DNA from: Candidatus Cloacimonadota bacterium
Lineage (GTDB): Bacteria; Cloacimonadota; Cloacimonadia; Cloacimonadales; Cloacimonadaceae
Direction of reading: 5' to 3'
Assembly (NCBI GenBank): GCA_029781115.1
Contig: JAKOXG010000018.1
Coordinates: 1 to 64,000 of the forward strand
Length of the DNA stretch: 64,000 nucleotides
The stretch's first letter is position 1; the number at the start of each line of letters is the position of its first letter. The position numbers were made by a program, and so were the translations under genes. Below, one piece after another: positions 17,101 through 26,800 of the stretch. The notes beneath the pieces are model-generated. The model searched no databases. It was given only the letters and a program-made list of their open reading frames with translations, and was not told where the DNA came from.

Positions 17101-17877
17101 CACATAGCCGTTTTGACGCTTCCATTCCAGCCAAGGGACGATGGCGTCGTCAAACATGCTGTGTTTGATCACCAGGATGCGTCCTTCTTCGGCCAGGGAT
17201 GGATATTTGGCCATGCCAAAGTTTAGGAACATGTTGCGGTAGATGCCTTCAAACTCTTTGCTGTAGCTGTTTTTGGGGGCGTTTAAAGAGTTGGTGAGAT
17301 CGGTGCCGTTTTGGCTGATTGCCACCTTGATTTTGGTGAAGACTCTCAGCGTGCCCGTGGCGGGATAATAGCTGAAAGGTGTGAATCTGACAGTGATGCC
17401 GCGATAGTCTCTGAGGATAAAAGGCTCGCTCAGTTCGGCTTGGACTTCCGGCCAGAATCCCTGGCTTTGATAAAAGGGATCAAAGCTGTAGGGAACGGTG
17501 GCGGGATCTATGTTTCTGGTGAGGCTTCCCTTGGAGGGAGCTACCTTCATATCCAGGTCTATATATTCAGAATCCAAGACCTCAAGCTGCATCTTGGCAG
17601 TGTTTGGGATGATCACACTGGCGGCGAGGATGGGCACTTGCGGCAGGCCACGCTCCAGAGTGAGACCGCCTTTTGGGATGCTGAGATCATAGTAGATCTG
17701 GCCGTCAATCTCCACGGCTTGGCGCTCGAAATTTGCCAAGTTCAGCTCCAGGATCATGTCCCCGGGCTGCGCCGTGAGTAGACGGATTTCGTTGGCAGCG
17801 GAGCCAACGCTGATCTGTTCTGCTGCCAACATCCCCAAACAGAGCAGCAAAGTCAGAATGATAAACAGTTTTTTCAT
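14182..17877 (-). CDS. Secreted C25 (gingipain-like) cysteine peptidase with FlgD-like C-terminal sorting tail
   Basis: 1231 residues: Sec signal (MKKLFIILTLLLCLGMLAAE), a C25 propeptide-like region (about 30-225), then the peptidase with H432 (Y-V-G-H-G) and C465 (F-S-V-A-C-L-N). These are the catalytic His and Cys of the gingipain fold. Farther on are CARDB-like beta-sandwich repeats (about 650-880), a MAM-like/cleaved-adhesin segment (about 890-1030, C-A-W-I-D-D-I), an ASH-like domain, and at the end a FlgD-Ig tail with N-F-P-N-P-F-N-P-T-T and W-N-G-Q-D-Q-H-G-N, closing S-T-K-K-M-M-L-M-K. This tail is the exported-protein sorting signal of FCB bacteria. ATG 17877 follows GGAGG. It is probably a secreted peptidase displayed on the surface. 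It is a paralogue of the gene upstream; adhesin-like function is possible too. Confidence 0.85.
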   Translation of the reverse strand: MKKLFIILTLLLCLGMLAAEQISVGSAANEIRLLTAQPGDMILELNLANFERQAVEIDGQIYYDLSIPKGGLTLERGLPQVPILAASVIIPNTAKMQLEVLDSEYIDLDMKVAPSKGSLTRNIDPATVPYSFDPFYQSQGFWPEVQAELSEPFILRDYRGITVRFTPFSYYPATGTLRVFTKIKVAISQNGTDLTNSLNAPKNSYSKEFEGIYRNMFLNFGMAKYPSLAEEGRILVIKHSMFDDAIVPWLEWKRQNGYVVDVVDVSVAGPSASNIKTYIQNQYNQNNGLMFVQIMGDSQQVPSLTHQYGGSDPSYALLAGNDSYPDIYVSRFSAESAAQMQIQVRKVVEYERDRDASDTWLIQGMGIASNEGGGGQGDNGESDQQHMEIIRGKLLNYGFSTVDQLYQTMGANATQVSNNVNAGRSLINYVGHGLDDRWGTTGFSNSHVNMLTNDNKLPIIFSVACLNGNFVSRTCFAEAWLRAKNDVTGNPTGAVAMYASTVNQDWSPPMRAQDEFADLLVNESKYTLGGLCYNASSKMIEVYGSRGSDEYKNWHIFGDASMMVRSKIPVPLTATYMENLLMGMDTFSVTTVPGARVTLYADGVVYAHGIANAAGLAALTLDVLPEQPMDLILTITAPNHESLVTTLSVIPADGAYICLGDMTVVDDNNNVAEYGETVTLHFDLNNVGNDNAENVLLNITLDSPYVSLLNSQDQVSLIEAHSSGATVQGFELQIANNVPDQHVVGLELQITTAAQEEFTYTRNLIINAPKLEFGDVTVDDVLGNGNEALDPGETVNIFFKIHNNGHAAINNLSGFMVVNDVFHIAEPVSIEFSTLEANAEVDLAYTITFSSQIPVGTIVNMTTMAFGGEYSTARTYSLSLGQVQETFEGGLNQFPWLFTNGEWTPTAASSYNSSFAAKSPTISHNQATTMSVTLNSESPGVISFWKKVSSEYNFDWLKFYINDNLQGQWSGTTDGWSQVTYTTPAGMNTYKWEYSKDSMTSSLQDCAWIDDIAFPTTGEVMDPPIVNIEQRELVFGAIPVGEEACQTLFISNPSTSVLLGHAEVPEPFSLIDDSGQRHQGMNIVLSPKGFMELNVGFVPLSVGVFNESLTIITDATEPNVVINLSGEGTAVSNDDNVQQVITALKGNFPNPFNPTTNIAYSLKETAKVKIEIYNLKGQLVKTLVNDTLPKGEHRTTWNGQDQHGNSVSSGIYFYKMQVGDYTSTKKMMLMK

Positions 17878-17984
17878 TTATGCCTCCATGGCTATTTCAA
17901 TTTATTTTATATGGGTTATAGGGTCCACAACACTGCTCTCGATGCAAGAAATGAGCCATATAACGCACACAACATAATAAATAT

Positions 17985-18016
17985 ACCGGAGCGACGTGAG
18001 AACACATCGCTCCGGT
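17985..18016 (-). terminator. Terminator hairpin after the upstream C25 peptidase gene
   Basis: ACCGGAGCGA and TCGCTCCGGT pair perfectly (10 bp) around 12 bases. Read on the minus strand it is followed by TATATTTATT. It lies 15 bases after the stop of the 1264-residue peptidase gene and separates it from the next gene. Confidence 0.75.
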
Positions 18017-18030
18017 GAACTAAGGAAGGT

Positions 18031-21000
18031 CTATTTCATCAGCATCATCTTCATGGTTTTGGTGTAAGAGGGGGTTTCCATGCGATACATGTAGATACCG
18101 CTGGAGACGCTGTTTCCTCTCTCATCCTTACCATTCCAGATGAGCTGGTGGTTACCTGCGGGATATGCTTTGTTGGTGAGCGTCTTCACCACCTGGCCTT
18201 TGATGTTGTAGATGGTGAGCTTCACGTTGCCGGCATCCTTGGTGGCAAAACGGATGACCGTTTCGGGGTTGAAGGGGTTGGGATAGTTCCCTTGCAACAT
18301 GGTGGTAGCCGGAATGCTGGGATCATCGCTTGAAACATATGGTTTGACCACGAGACGCAGCATGATTGCGGGATTGTTGGCGTCGTTTGAGGTGATGATG
18401 ATCACATTGTTGACGTTCACGGCGGGGTCTGGCACCACATATTCGATTCTGAACACGGCGTTTGAAGCCGCATCAATGCTGTAGTTGTAATCATTTGGCA
18501 AAGCGGTGCTGCCCAGATAGAGGGTGAATCCTGCGGGCACACTGATATTGCCGTTCATGGGGATATTGCCCAGGTTGCGCAGGGTGATATCCTCGGTGAG
18601 GACTTGCTCCGGCTCGACATCTGTGAAAGTGATGTCCTCTGCAGTGGTGTAGAAGATGGCTGCATCGGTGGAATTGCCGAAGGGGAAGGTGATGTCGTCT
18701 ACCCAGGCACAGTCGCTACCGCTGGATATGGAATAGTCTTTTTGGTATTTCCAGGTGAAGGTATTGGTGCCCGCTGCCACGTCAAAGCTCACTTCCTCCC
18801 AATCCTTGTTGCCGGAATAGCTGGCCTTTTCGTCTCCGTTGATCATGAATACCAGTTTGTCGTGATCGGGTTCACAGGAGACTTTGCGCCAGAACTTGAT
18901 CACACCGGCAGATTCGGAAAACGTGGTTACAGAGATCTGGGTGCTGGTGTTGTTGCCAATCGCACCAGAACGCATGGCATAGGTTCCGGAATGGACGTTT
19001 GTGGGGCCGGAGGCGAGAGTCCAGGCCACAGGGCTGTTATTCACCCAAGGGTAGCTGGTGAAGTCGCCACTTTCAAAGCCTTCGCCATGGTAGCCGATGG
19101 GGAGCGTGACGCTGTGATTGAGCAGCTGTGTTCCCGCTTCGATGGCCAAACCAACGGTGACTACATCGCCCAACTCGATGTCATCAGACATGGTGCCGAC
19201 GATGAGCAGCTGGGTGAAAGCGCCAATGCCGATGGCGGGGAGTGGTAATTGGGTGTCGGAAAGCACAAAGCCTTCGTGGTTTGAGACCGCCAGGACTTGA
19301 CCTCCATCCACGCCTATATGGCCTTGGTTGATGAGGCCGATCTGGATGGTGATGGTCTCGCCGGGTTCGTAAAAGCCGTCTCCACTTCCATCAATTACGG
19401 ATGATTGGCTGATCACCACATCAGGTGCGTAAGCGGTGATGCTGCGCACTTTGCTCCAGGTATCGGTGCCGTCAGTCACGGTGATTTCAAAGGCGATTTC
19501 TTCCTGGTCTGGCACTATGGGGCTGATCTGCACGCTGAAGAGGCCGGTAAATTCTGAGACGGTTCCGGCGGGGATGTCAGAGATGCTGGTCTCTGCTTCG
19601 AGGATGTTTACCCAAGGGCTTTCTGAGGTAATGCTTGCGGTCAGGTTGGTTGCAGGCAGCACACCGACGTTGTTCAGGGAAAGATCAAAGGAGATCACGT
19701 CGCCAGCTTCTGCCAAGCCGCTGCCGCTGGGGTTGTTTACCGTGATGGGGCTCACGATCACGTAAGCACCTGTGTTTGGCAGCACTTGGATGTTTGCGAT
19801 CATGGGTTTGCGGCGTGAGCGGGTGATCACCAGTTTGGCGTCTCCGGGCTCATCAAAAGGCGTGTAAGTCATGTTTACGTTGCCGTTTTCATCCGCCATG
19901 GCCACACCATGCAGGACTCCATTCATGGAAAGAGCAACGTGGCTGTAAGGATCGGCGGTAAATTCCAGCGTGTCCAAGCCCAAATGGAGGACTTCAGGCA
20001 CCTCGGCAATGTTTTCCGCGGGGATGCCCAAGTAAGGGATGAGGCTGGCGTCGCCCATGATGGAATATACTTCCCAATAGTAGTTTGCCTGGCTGCTGTT
20101 GGATTGCACCACAGCCATATTGCCCATGAAGATGCCGGCACCCATCTGGCTTGCCCAATCTTCATAAGGTTCGCCGTGTTCGTGGAAAGCTGCGTCGACA
20201 TAGCCCGTTCTTCCGGGGATAAAGGGAGAACCACCGGCCACGGCAGGCGGCTTGTAACCAACGCTCCACCAGTAGTCTTCGTTCCAGTAGGTGTTGTTTG
20301 TTCCACCCACATAGACCACAGCACCTTTGTTTTGTGCTCTCAGCCAGGCTTCACCAAAGCAGACTCCAAGCTGGAATGCGTTGGTGATGCAGCAGTTGCC
20401 GATCACTACGGGGTATTTGTTGGTGTTTTGCAGGCTGTTGATATTGGCGATGGTGAAAGAGGGGTCTGCCCAGGAGTATTCGCTTCCGTGTGCGGTGTAG
20501 GTGACGTATCCCACGCCGTTGGATACGTTTTGCACGATCTGACTGGCGGAAGAGGCAGATTGGGGATATAGATAGGCGATGGGATTTATGTTGTGGGCAG
20601 CGTTGAAGTAGTTTGTGGTGGCGTAGTTGATCTGTCCGTTTGCGTGAGTGGGTGCCCAGTAGCTGTCCACTCCTGCGATCAAAACCGCAGAGCTGAGATA
20701 GCTGTCATCCGGCATGGTGTATTGCTCGTGCATCAGGGTCTTGTTTACCTGGTTTGTCACTTCAGCTGGTGTGGTGGCTGAAAAGCGGCTGAAATACATC
20801 TCTGGGAGATAGTCGCTGCCTTGCAATCTCACATAAGTGAGGTCTGTGACGTGTGAGCCAGTGTTGCCTTGATTTGAGGGCACTTGGGCTACGTCGCCCA
20901 CGATGAGCAAAAAGCTGGGAGCGGGGTTTTCAGCCGTGGAGCTGTTCCAGATGTTTTGCAGATAGTTTTTGATGGAAGTGGCAGATGTGCCGGTTTGATC

Positions 21001-21825
21001 CGTCGTAGCGACGATCACGTTGAAACCTTCCTGCGTCTTCCAGGTAATAAACGGCTGCAGCGCACTCACAAAGTTTGCCGGCGTGATGATCAAATAGCTC
21101 ATGGGGAAACGTGTAAGAGAAGCTTTGGTGGAAGCGGGGTTGAGGAGGGTATTGCTGTAGACAGGCGAGAAAGCCGGAGAGAAGGTCTTGGCTCTCAAAG
21201 CTTCTGTGGCAGCATGATCTGCGCCGATGAAGTCTACCTTTACCTCGGCTTCGGTGATCACTTCCAGCAAGCCTTGCGCAGGATTGTATCGAATAGGCAT
21301 AAAGTCTAACGCAAACATCCTCACGCCGCGCATGTGGCCCAGCTCGGTGGCTGTGACGCTGGTGCCGGCAGTCCAGGCAGAGAGGTTGTAAGCCTCACGA
21401 TCCACCACAAAGGGCAGGGTGGAGAGGTCCTGGTTTTTGGCTACTGGAGCCTGTTGAGGCACTATCGGGTAGTGAATGCCTTTGGTGGGAAGGTCTATGC
21501 TCTGACGCCTTTCCGAAGTGATGCTGGCTACCACGGTGGCACCTTCCGGCACGGCAATGATCTGCCTCGTCAGGGGCAGCTTGGGCAAGCCAACTTCATT
21601 CGTTGTGGCATATTGCTCAATAAAGATGTCTGTGAAGCGACCCTGAGGGGTATCTACTTCATCATAGCCAATCTTGGCAATGGAATAGTGAACTTGTAGC
21701 CCGTCCTTGGTCTCGCTTTGAAGCTGGACCGAAGTGGGCTGTGACGATAGTTGCAGGCTTCTCTGTGCTGCCAGAGGCAACAAGACTAAGCCCAACAATA
21801 TGAGTACCAGTATGTACCGTCTCAT
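18031..21825 (-). CDS. Secreted C25 (gingipain-like) cysteine peptidase, second paralogue
   Basis: 1264 residues with signal peptide (MRRYILVLILLGLVLLPLAA). The C25 domain (about 240-620) has H446 (T-A-H-G) and, by alignment with the neighbour's F-S-V-A-C, C479 in I-G-N-C-C. Downstream are CARDB-like repeats, a MAM-like segment (about 945-1075, C-A-W-V-D-D-I), and a FlgD-Ig tail with N-Y-P-N-P-F-N-P-E-T and W-N-G-K-D-E-R-G-N, ending T-K-T-M-K-M-M-L-M-K. The domain order is the same as in its neighbour but sequences are only partly similar, so this is an old duplication. The start at 21825 has AAAGGAG. Likely exported by a PorU/V-like route and attached at the surface. Confidence 0.85.
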   Translation of the reverse strand: MRRYILVLILLGLVLLPLAAQRSLQLSSQPTSVQLQSETKDGLQVHYSIAKIGYDEVDTPQGRFTDIFIEQYATTNEVGLPKLPLTRQIIAVPEGATVVASITSERRQSIDLPTKGIHYPIVPQQAPVAKNQDLSTLPFVVDREAYNLSAWTAGTSVTATELGHMRGVRMFALDFMPIRYNPAQGLLEVITEAEVKVDFIGADHAATEALRAKTFSPAFSPVYSNTLLNPASTKASLTRFPMSYLIITPANFVSALQPFITWKTQEGFNVIVATTDQTGTSATSIKNYLQNIWNSSTAENPAPSFLLIVGDVAQVPSNQGNTGSHVTDLTYVRLQGSDYLPEMYFSRFSATTPAEVTNQVNKTLMHEQYTMPDDSYLSSAVLIAGVDSYWAPTHANGQINYATTNYFNAAHNINPIAYLYPQSASSASQIVQNVSNGVGYVTYTAHGSEYSWADPSFTIANINSLQNTNKYPVVIGNCCITNAFQLGVCFGEAWLRAQNKGAVVYVGGTNNTYWNEDYWWSVGYKPPAVAGGSPFIPGRTGYVDAAFHEHGEPYEDWASQMGAGIFMGNMAVVQSNSSQANYYWEVYSIMGDASLIPYLGIPAENIAEVPEVLHLGLDTLEFTADPYSHVALSMNGVLHGVAMADENGNVNMTYTPFDEPGDAKLVITRSRRKPMIANIQVLPNTGAYVIVSPITVNNPSGSGLAEAGDVISFDLSLNNVGVLPATNLTASITSESPWVNILEAETSISDIPAGTVSEFTGLFSVQISPIVPDQEEIAFEITVTDGTDTWSKVRSITAYAPDVVISQSSVIDGSGDGFYEPGETITIQIGLINQGHIGVDGGQVLAVSNHEGFVLSDTQLPLPAIGIGAFTQLLIVGTMSDDIELGDVVTVGLAIEAGTQLLNHSVTLPIGYHGEGFESGDFTSYPWVNNSPVAWTLASGPTNVHSGTYAMRSGAIGNNTSTQISVTTFSESAGVIKFWRKVSCEPDHDKLVFMINGDEKASYSGNKDWEEVSFDVAAGTNTFTWKYQKDYSISSGSDCAWVDDITFPFGNSTDAAIFYTTAEDITFTDVEPEQVLTEDITLRNLGNIPMNGNISVPAGFTLYLGSTALPNDYNYSIDAASNAVFRIEYVVPDPAVNVNNVIIITSNDANNPAIMLRLVVKPYVSSDDPSIPATTMLQGNYPNPFNPETVIRFATKDAGNVKLTIYNIKGQVVKTLTNKAYPAGNHQLIWNGKDERGNSVSSGIYMYRMETPSYTKTMKMMLMK

Positions 21826-21923
21826 ATAATCTCCTTTATTTGTTTGATTTTAATAGCTGGTGAGTGTGTGAAAATCATAGCCTACCATCTGATTATAGAT
21901 TATAAGCAAGAATGGTGCCTAAA

Positions 21924-21986
21924 CCCAAAAAACTTACAGGCAAGAGCAAAAAGCTCTGCCAGGGCAGGGATTACCTGCTTTTTGGG
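21924..21986 (-). other. Structured intergenic segment upstream of a C25 gene
   Basis: On the minus strand an outer stem CCCAAAAA / TTTTTGGG encloses an inner hairpin (GGCAGAGC / GCTCTTGCC, one bulge) with a T-rich loop. A second hairpin, GGAGCC / GGCTCC, is at 22016-22033. The segment lies between the lipoprotein stop (22059) and the peptidase start (21825). It could be a terminator, a leader or a structured RNA; it matches no riboswitch I know. Confidence 0.35.
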
Positions 21987-22058
21987 CTTGGGCAGCCACA
22001 TCACTTTATCTCTTTGGAGCCGGGTCTGGCTCCGGGTTGTTTGTCTGTCGAGCACCAA

Positions 22059-22832
22059 TCAGGGAACGTAAAAGACGCGTTCTACACTTTTGGCTTTGAA
22101 GCTCTGCTGCTGCTCTTCATCCCAATCATAGGCATCCACCCTCCAATAAAGGGTTTGACCTCTGTAGGGAGTCAGCACGTTGACCGGAACTCTGACATAC
22201 AGCTCGTCCTCAATACCGGTCTGGATATCATCAATGGGCTTCCAGATCAGCTTGTGTTCAGAATCCAGAATATAGGGTCTAAAGCTTGAGGCAAAGCCGT
22301 TGTTGTCCCACTTCAGGCTGTCAGTGGTGGCATTGAAGGGGGCGCCGTTGGGTGGAAAGGTGAGCGTGGGTTTGCTGAGCAAGCCAAAGCTGACTGTATC
22401 GCTTAAGGCTGCATTGCCGGCGAAGTCCACCGCTTCGATGAAATAGGAATACCACACGCGCTCGATCAGGTCGCTGCTCTTGTCCACGTAGGTGGTTTGC
22501 TTGGGAGCGATGGAGTCGATCTGGGTGGGTTCTGTGTTCAGCTCGTCAAAGCGGAAGATGCGTATCAGGCTTACGTCATCGTCGATGAGGGGCTTCCAGG
22601 CGATCCTGATCCAATCGCCTTCGGCAACGGTGTCTATACCGTTATTCTCATCGGTGAGCTGGGTGAGTTGCCCATAAAAATCCGTGGGAGGATCACCCAT
22701 AGCTCCCAAATAGGGAATCATGGTGGGAGGGTAAGGTGGGGTCTTGTCCACGTCTTTCTCATCCTCGCCGGAGCAGGATATCATGAAGGCTGCTACAAGC
22801 AGGATGCTGAGTAGGGTAAGGAACTTTTTCAT
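22059..22832 (-). CDS. Lipoprotein with fibronectin-III-like fold
   Basis: 257 residues. A lipoprotein signal ends in a lipobox (F-M-I-S-C, cleavage before C20), so it is lipid-anchored in a membrane. The mature part has an Fn3-like stretch (I-R-I-A-W-K-P, later Y-S-Y-F-I-E-A-V-D-F-A-G-N) and a second one toward the end (L-Y-W-R-V-D-A-Y-D-W-D). ATG 22832 follows AAGGAG. It lies 25 bases after the PorV-like barrel and in the same operon as the PorU-like sortase, so it may be an accessory of that export system or an outer-membrane scaffold. No enzyme motif is seen. Confidence 0.6.
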   Translation of the reverse strand: MKKFLTLLSILLVAAFMISCSGEDEKDVDKTPPYPPTMIPYLGAMGDPPTDFYGQLTQLTDENNGIDTVAEGDWIRIAWKPLIDDDVSLIRIFRFDELNTEPTQIDSIAPKQTTYVDKSSDLIERVWYSYFIEAVDFAGNAALSDTVSFGLLSKPTLTFPPNGAPFNATTDSLKWDNNGFASSFRPYILDSEHKLIWKPIDDIQTGIEDELYVRVPVNVLTPYRGQTLYWRVDAYDWDEEQQQSFKAKSVERVFYVP

Positions 22833-22857
22833 GCCTTTTCTCCTTGTGTATAAAAGT

Positions 22858-23868
22858 TTAGAACCTGAGGCGCAAGCCCAGGCGGTTGGTAAGACCTAAG
22901 GGGTTGGTAATCAGGGCGTAATCAAGGTTTACGTCGTAGATGTTTAACGAAGCACCTGCGGTGAAGTGCTTTTCATAATAGCCAGCTCTCAAGGCAGCTC
23001 TGTCATTGTATTCCCACTCAACGCCATAGTGAGAAGTGCCTTCGTAGACGTAGTCGTAGTCATAGGCCAAGCTTATCTCGGATTTGAGGGACGGAATGGG
23101 CTGCCTGACGGCCAATCCCACTTTGGTGTTGAACAGCACTTCGTCTTTGATCCTGTTGGGTGTATCCCAAGAGATGTTTGTGCCGGAGATATCCTGGAAG
23201 TTCATGCCAAAATCCAGCTCGCCCAGCTCTTCCACATCAAAGATCACAGCCATATCTGTAGTGACCTTGAAGGAAAGGTCTATGCCCGTTCCGGTGCCGT
23301 AGTTGCTCTTTAGCTTGCGTTTGATGAACTTGACGTTGCCGCCCATGCAGATGTCAAAGGGGATTTCAAAGAAGAGCCAGCCCATATTTGCATCAAAGCT
23401 GAAACGCTTGGCAAAGGCAAACTGGTAAAAGTCGTCCGTGCTGTCAAAATAGCCATCCGGGACACCGGGCAGATGCAGGGCGCTGTTGTTGATGCGCTCG
23501 TCCACGCTGGTATTCAGCAGGTATTCTTCTGAGAAATAGGGGATCTTGCTGATGGTGAGACGGGTAAGATTGAAGCCAATGCTCACATCGTTGGGAAGCG
23601 GCTGCACGTAGCTGATGTTATCGTAGGATGCGAGGCCATTGTATAGGAAGGCATGCATGGCTGTCACTTCCCTTTCTCTGATGGCAGAGATGCCTGAGGC
23701 ATTCCAAAAGACGGCAGAACCATCATTTGCGAGAGCGGCAAAAGCACCGCCCATACCCATGGCACGCACACCAGAGCCGATGATCATGTAATCCCCGGCA
23801 TAACGTCCTGCACTCAATGATATGGCTATCAGGAGGCAGATTAAGGTGAGTAGATATGTCTTTTTCAT
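22858..23868 (-). CDS. PorV/PorQ-like outer-membrane barrel protein
   Basis: 336 residues with a signal peptide and then a beta-barrel of the PorV/PorQ/FadL-like family. The start of the mature protein has G-S-G-V-R-A-M-G-M-G-G-A-F-A-A-L-A-N-D, followed by W-N-A-S-G-I-S, the signature of this group. It ends L-R-L-R-F with a C-terminal aromatic, as outer-membrane proteins do. In Bacteroidota PorV escorts type IX cargo and binds the sortase PorU. It lies 9 bases after the PorU-like gene, and the AGGAG in the gap supports ATG 23868. The PorV role is inferred from that pairing; PorQ and unrelated UPF0164 members are alternatives. Confidence 0.75.
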   Translation of the reverse strand: MKKTYLLTLICLLIAISLSAGRYAGDYMIIGSGVRAMGMGGAFAALANDGSAVFWNASGISAIREREVTAMHAFLYNGLASYDNISYVQPLPNDVSIGFNLTRLTISKIPYFSEEYLLNTSVDERINNSALHLPGVPDGYFDSTDDFYQFAFAKRFSFDANMGWLFFEIPFDICMGGNVKFIKRKLKSNYGTGTGIDLSFKVTTDMAVIFDVEELGELDFGMNFQDISGTNISWDTPNRIKDEVLFNTKVGLAVRQPIPSLKSEISLAYDYDYVYEGTSHYGVEWEYNDRAALRAGYYEKHFTAGASLNIYDVNLDYALITNPLGLTNRLGLRLRF

Positions 23869-23877
23869 GATATGCTC

Positions 23878-26800
23878 CTATTTCAAGATGGCCATTTTCA
23901 TGGTCTTTTCCAGGGTTTTACCTCCCTTCTTGGCTATCACTTTGTAGAAGTAGACACCGTTTGCCAAGGGGAAGCCCAGCTCGTCCGTGCAATCCCAACC
24001 GTGGAGGGTGCGCGGATATTCGTGGTAACCTACGCCGATGGGCAGGTTTTTGAAGGTTTTCACCAAGCGTCCCGCCACGGTGTAAACCTTGATGGTCACT
24101 TGGTCTGCATCATCGGTGAGCACATAGGTAAAGCGGGTGCGCCCATCATTCTTGGGGTCTTCCGCTCTACCCAGAACAGGGTTGGGATAGTTTCCCACGC
24201 GGGTGAGCCCAAAGGTCTCACTTACCTCAAACTGCACCTCGCGGGTATTGAAGTTGCCGTTTACGTCCTTGCAGTCTACCACCAGGGTATAGTTGCCCCG
24301 GCCGAGGTTGAGCTGGTATTTGATGGGGATGCGGTTGATGTTTTCCAGGTTGATGCTGATGACGTAATCCTCCTGCGGGATCTGCACGCCATCCATGTAA
24401 AGCTTGATGGAATCGTCAAATACGTCTATACCATTGGCGTCGCTGAGCAGCAGTGAGATAATCCCCTTCCCAGAGATGTAGCCACCCACGGTGAACTCCT
24501 GATCTTGCACATTTACGTCTATGGTAGGGCGCACCAAGTCCCTGTTTCTATAGAGAGCATAGATACCCTGACGTCGCACCTCAAAAGCTACTTTATTGAT
24601 ATTGGTAGAGATGATGCCGCCCTGCAGGATCCACTTCCTGCCACTGGAGTCCCAACGGTAGATCTTGAATGAATTCTCACTTTCCTGAGTCTGAGTATCA
24701 GGATCCATGGCACTGTAGCTGAAGGTAAGCTTCATCCTCTTCCCGCCGATGAACACACCCGTGGAATCCACCAAACTCTCATCCAGGGTGCGCACCTCAT
24801 AAGCAATGGACTGAACGGGCAACGAAGCACCATCTGAAGAAAGCAGGGAGACGCGATGGATGTCCGGCTGGTTGTTGGGATCGATATTGCCCAGCTCATT
24901 CACCGAGAAGATCGCCGATTTACCCGCTGGAACAAGGTTTGCCGGAATCTCACACTCCAGGTTCCCGTCCAAGGATTTGATGGTCTTGCCCTCGCTTTCC
25001 ACGGTGTGATAGTTGAAGGGCAGCCTGATGAATAGCTCGTTGTTGGCATTGATAATGTAGTTCCATTCGGTGAAGGCGACGTTAGGATTGGCATAGACGT
25101 GGAAGTCAATCAAGCCAGGCGCCAAGCCGGTGAGGTCTATAGTTTCCCAACGCTGCTCACTTACTTCAAAGGCAGCCAAATCCTGATTGTTGACAACCCA
25201 TGAGGAATCCCCAACTGCCTTGGTACTCAGCCTCAAAATCGTAGGGATAGAGGCGGCATTACCTATGTTGGAGATCAACACCTTAAACACAGGCTTATTG
25301 TTTTCAAAATCCAGCTTGGCGGCCTCCACAAAGAGGTCTGGTCCTGCAATCACAAAGTACTGTTCCGGGGTCTCAAAGGTTTCGGTCTGCCCTCCTTCCT
25401 TTTCCACTTCCAAGACATATTTGAAAGAGACCTCTTTACCCGTGGCGATGGGAGCAAGCTTGCCGATTGTAACCCAGAGTCCCTCGCTCGCGTTATATTG
25501 CATATGGTATGATTGCCAACCAGTTAGCCCAGAATGTTTGATCATACATTTCATGCTCACGACGGGGGTGGAAGCATGGACTTCGGCTTTGAAAGCCGTG
25601 GAATCTCTCCAAGTAGGCACTTCGGGACTGAAGCCCGCATGTCTCACATCCGGACGTCCCACTCCAAATCCGGAAAGCCCGATATATTCTTCATTGGCAG
25701 AATATCCTGCCACATACACGCTGCGAATCTGAGGCCCTGCAGGCTTAAGCGGAATCACATAGTCAGCCCGATAAGAGCCATTGATCACCGGCAGGTCGTA
25801 AGGCACGTTGACCGTCACACCATTGGGTTTGAGGATAAACAGTTTTGCAGCCGTGACATCCGGCGGGAAGGTAGCACTCACCCTGAGAGTATCGCCATGG
25901 CTCAAAACGTGGCTTTCAAGGCTCACTTCAGCACCCTTGATGGGCTTCTTGAAGCGGATGACCGGATCTCCCAAATAACAGGCACCATCCGTCAGCGCAT
26001 AACGTACTTCCGGGATGGTGATCACGGAGAAGTATCTGGCTAAGGCATATTGCAGTGCATGACCCACAGAGGGAAAGTCGTGCTTAAACAACGCTTCCGT
26101 GAAGGCCAAGCCCCAATCCTCGTCCTGATAGAGGTAGCCCAGACCGGTAAAGCCCAAGGTGCTGATGGCGCCCTTATTGGGCTGCAACACCAAAGCTTCA
26201 CTGAGGGAAGCCATGCCATTAGTATCAAAAGCCGAAGCGTAGCAGGAAAGGCTCAACACCACCGGGAAACACTGGTTGTTGAGAGTGGCTACGTCATTGA
26301 AGTTAAAGAGGTTGTAGTCCGCCCAGACACGGCCGCCGCCGTGACCCATAAATTGCACGTACTGTGTACCACTGTTGATGGCATCTTTGAGGTTGAAGGT
26401 TCCGCCAAAGTAATCCTGACTCACGGTTTGAACAGCGGTATAAACCCTTGTGGTCCTGTATTCTTCCGGAATGTTACGCCGGATCATCCTCTCGGATTGC
26501 TGGGCAAAAGTGTCTGTTTTATCTTCGACCTTTCCGCCCGTAGTAAAGGTTAGGTGGCTGTTCCACAGCTTATTGGTGTTCAATTGCTCTCTATAAGCCA
26601 CCATTTTCTCTGCAACAGGCAGGATCTGCTCTACTTGCCAAACATTGATCCTGGCAATGGAAACATCCGGAATAGGGTCGTCACCCACGATGCAGGCATA
26701 CCAGTTGTCACTGGGAGTGGCACCGTGCTTTCTGGTCCAAACGTTCTTTACGGGCAACACCGCATACTGACGTGCTGTGCTGAAGTCTCTTTCATCCGAG

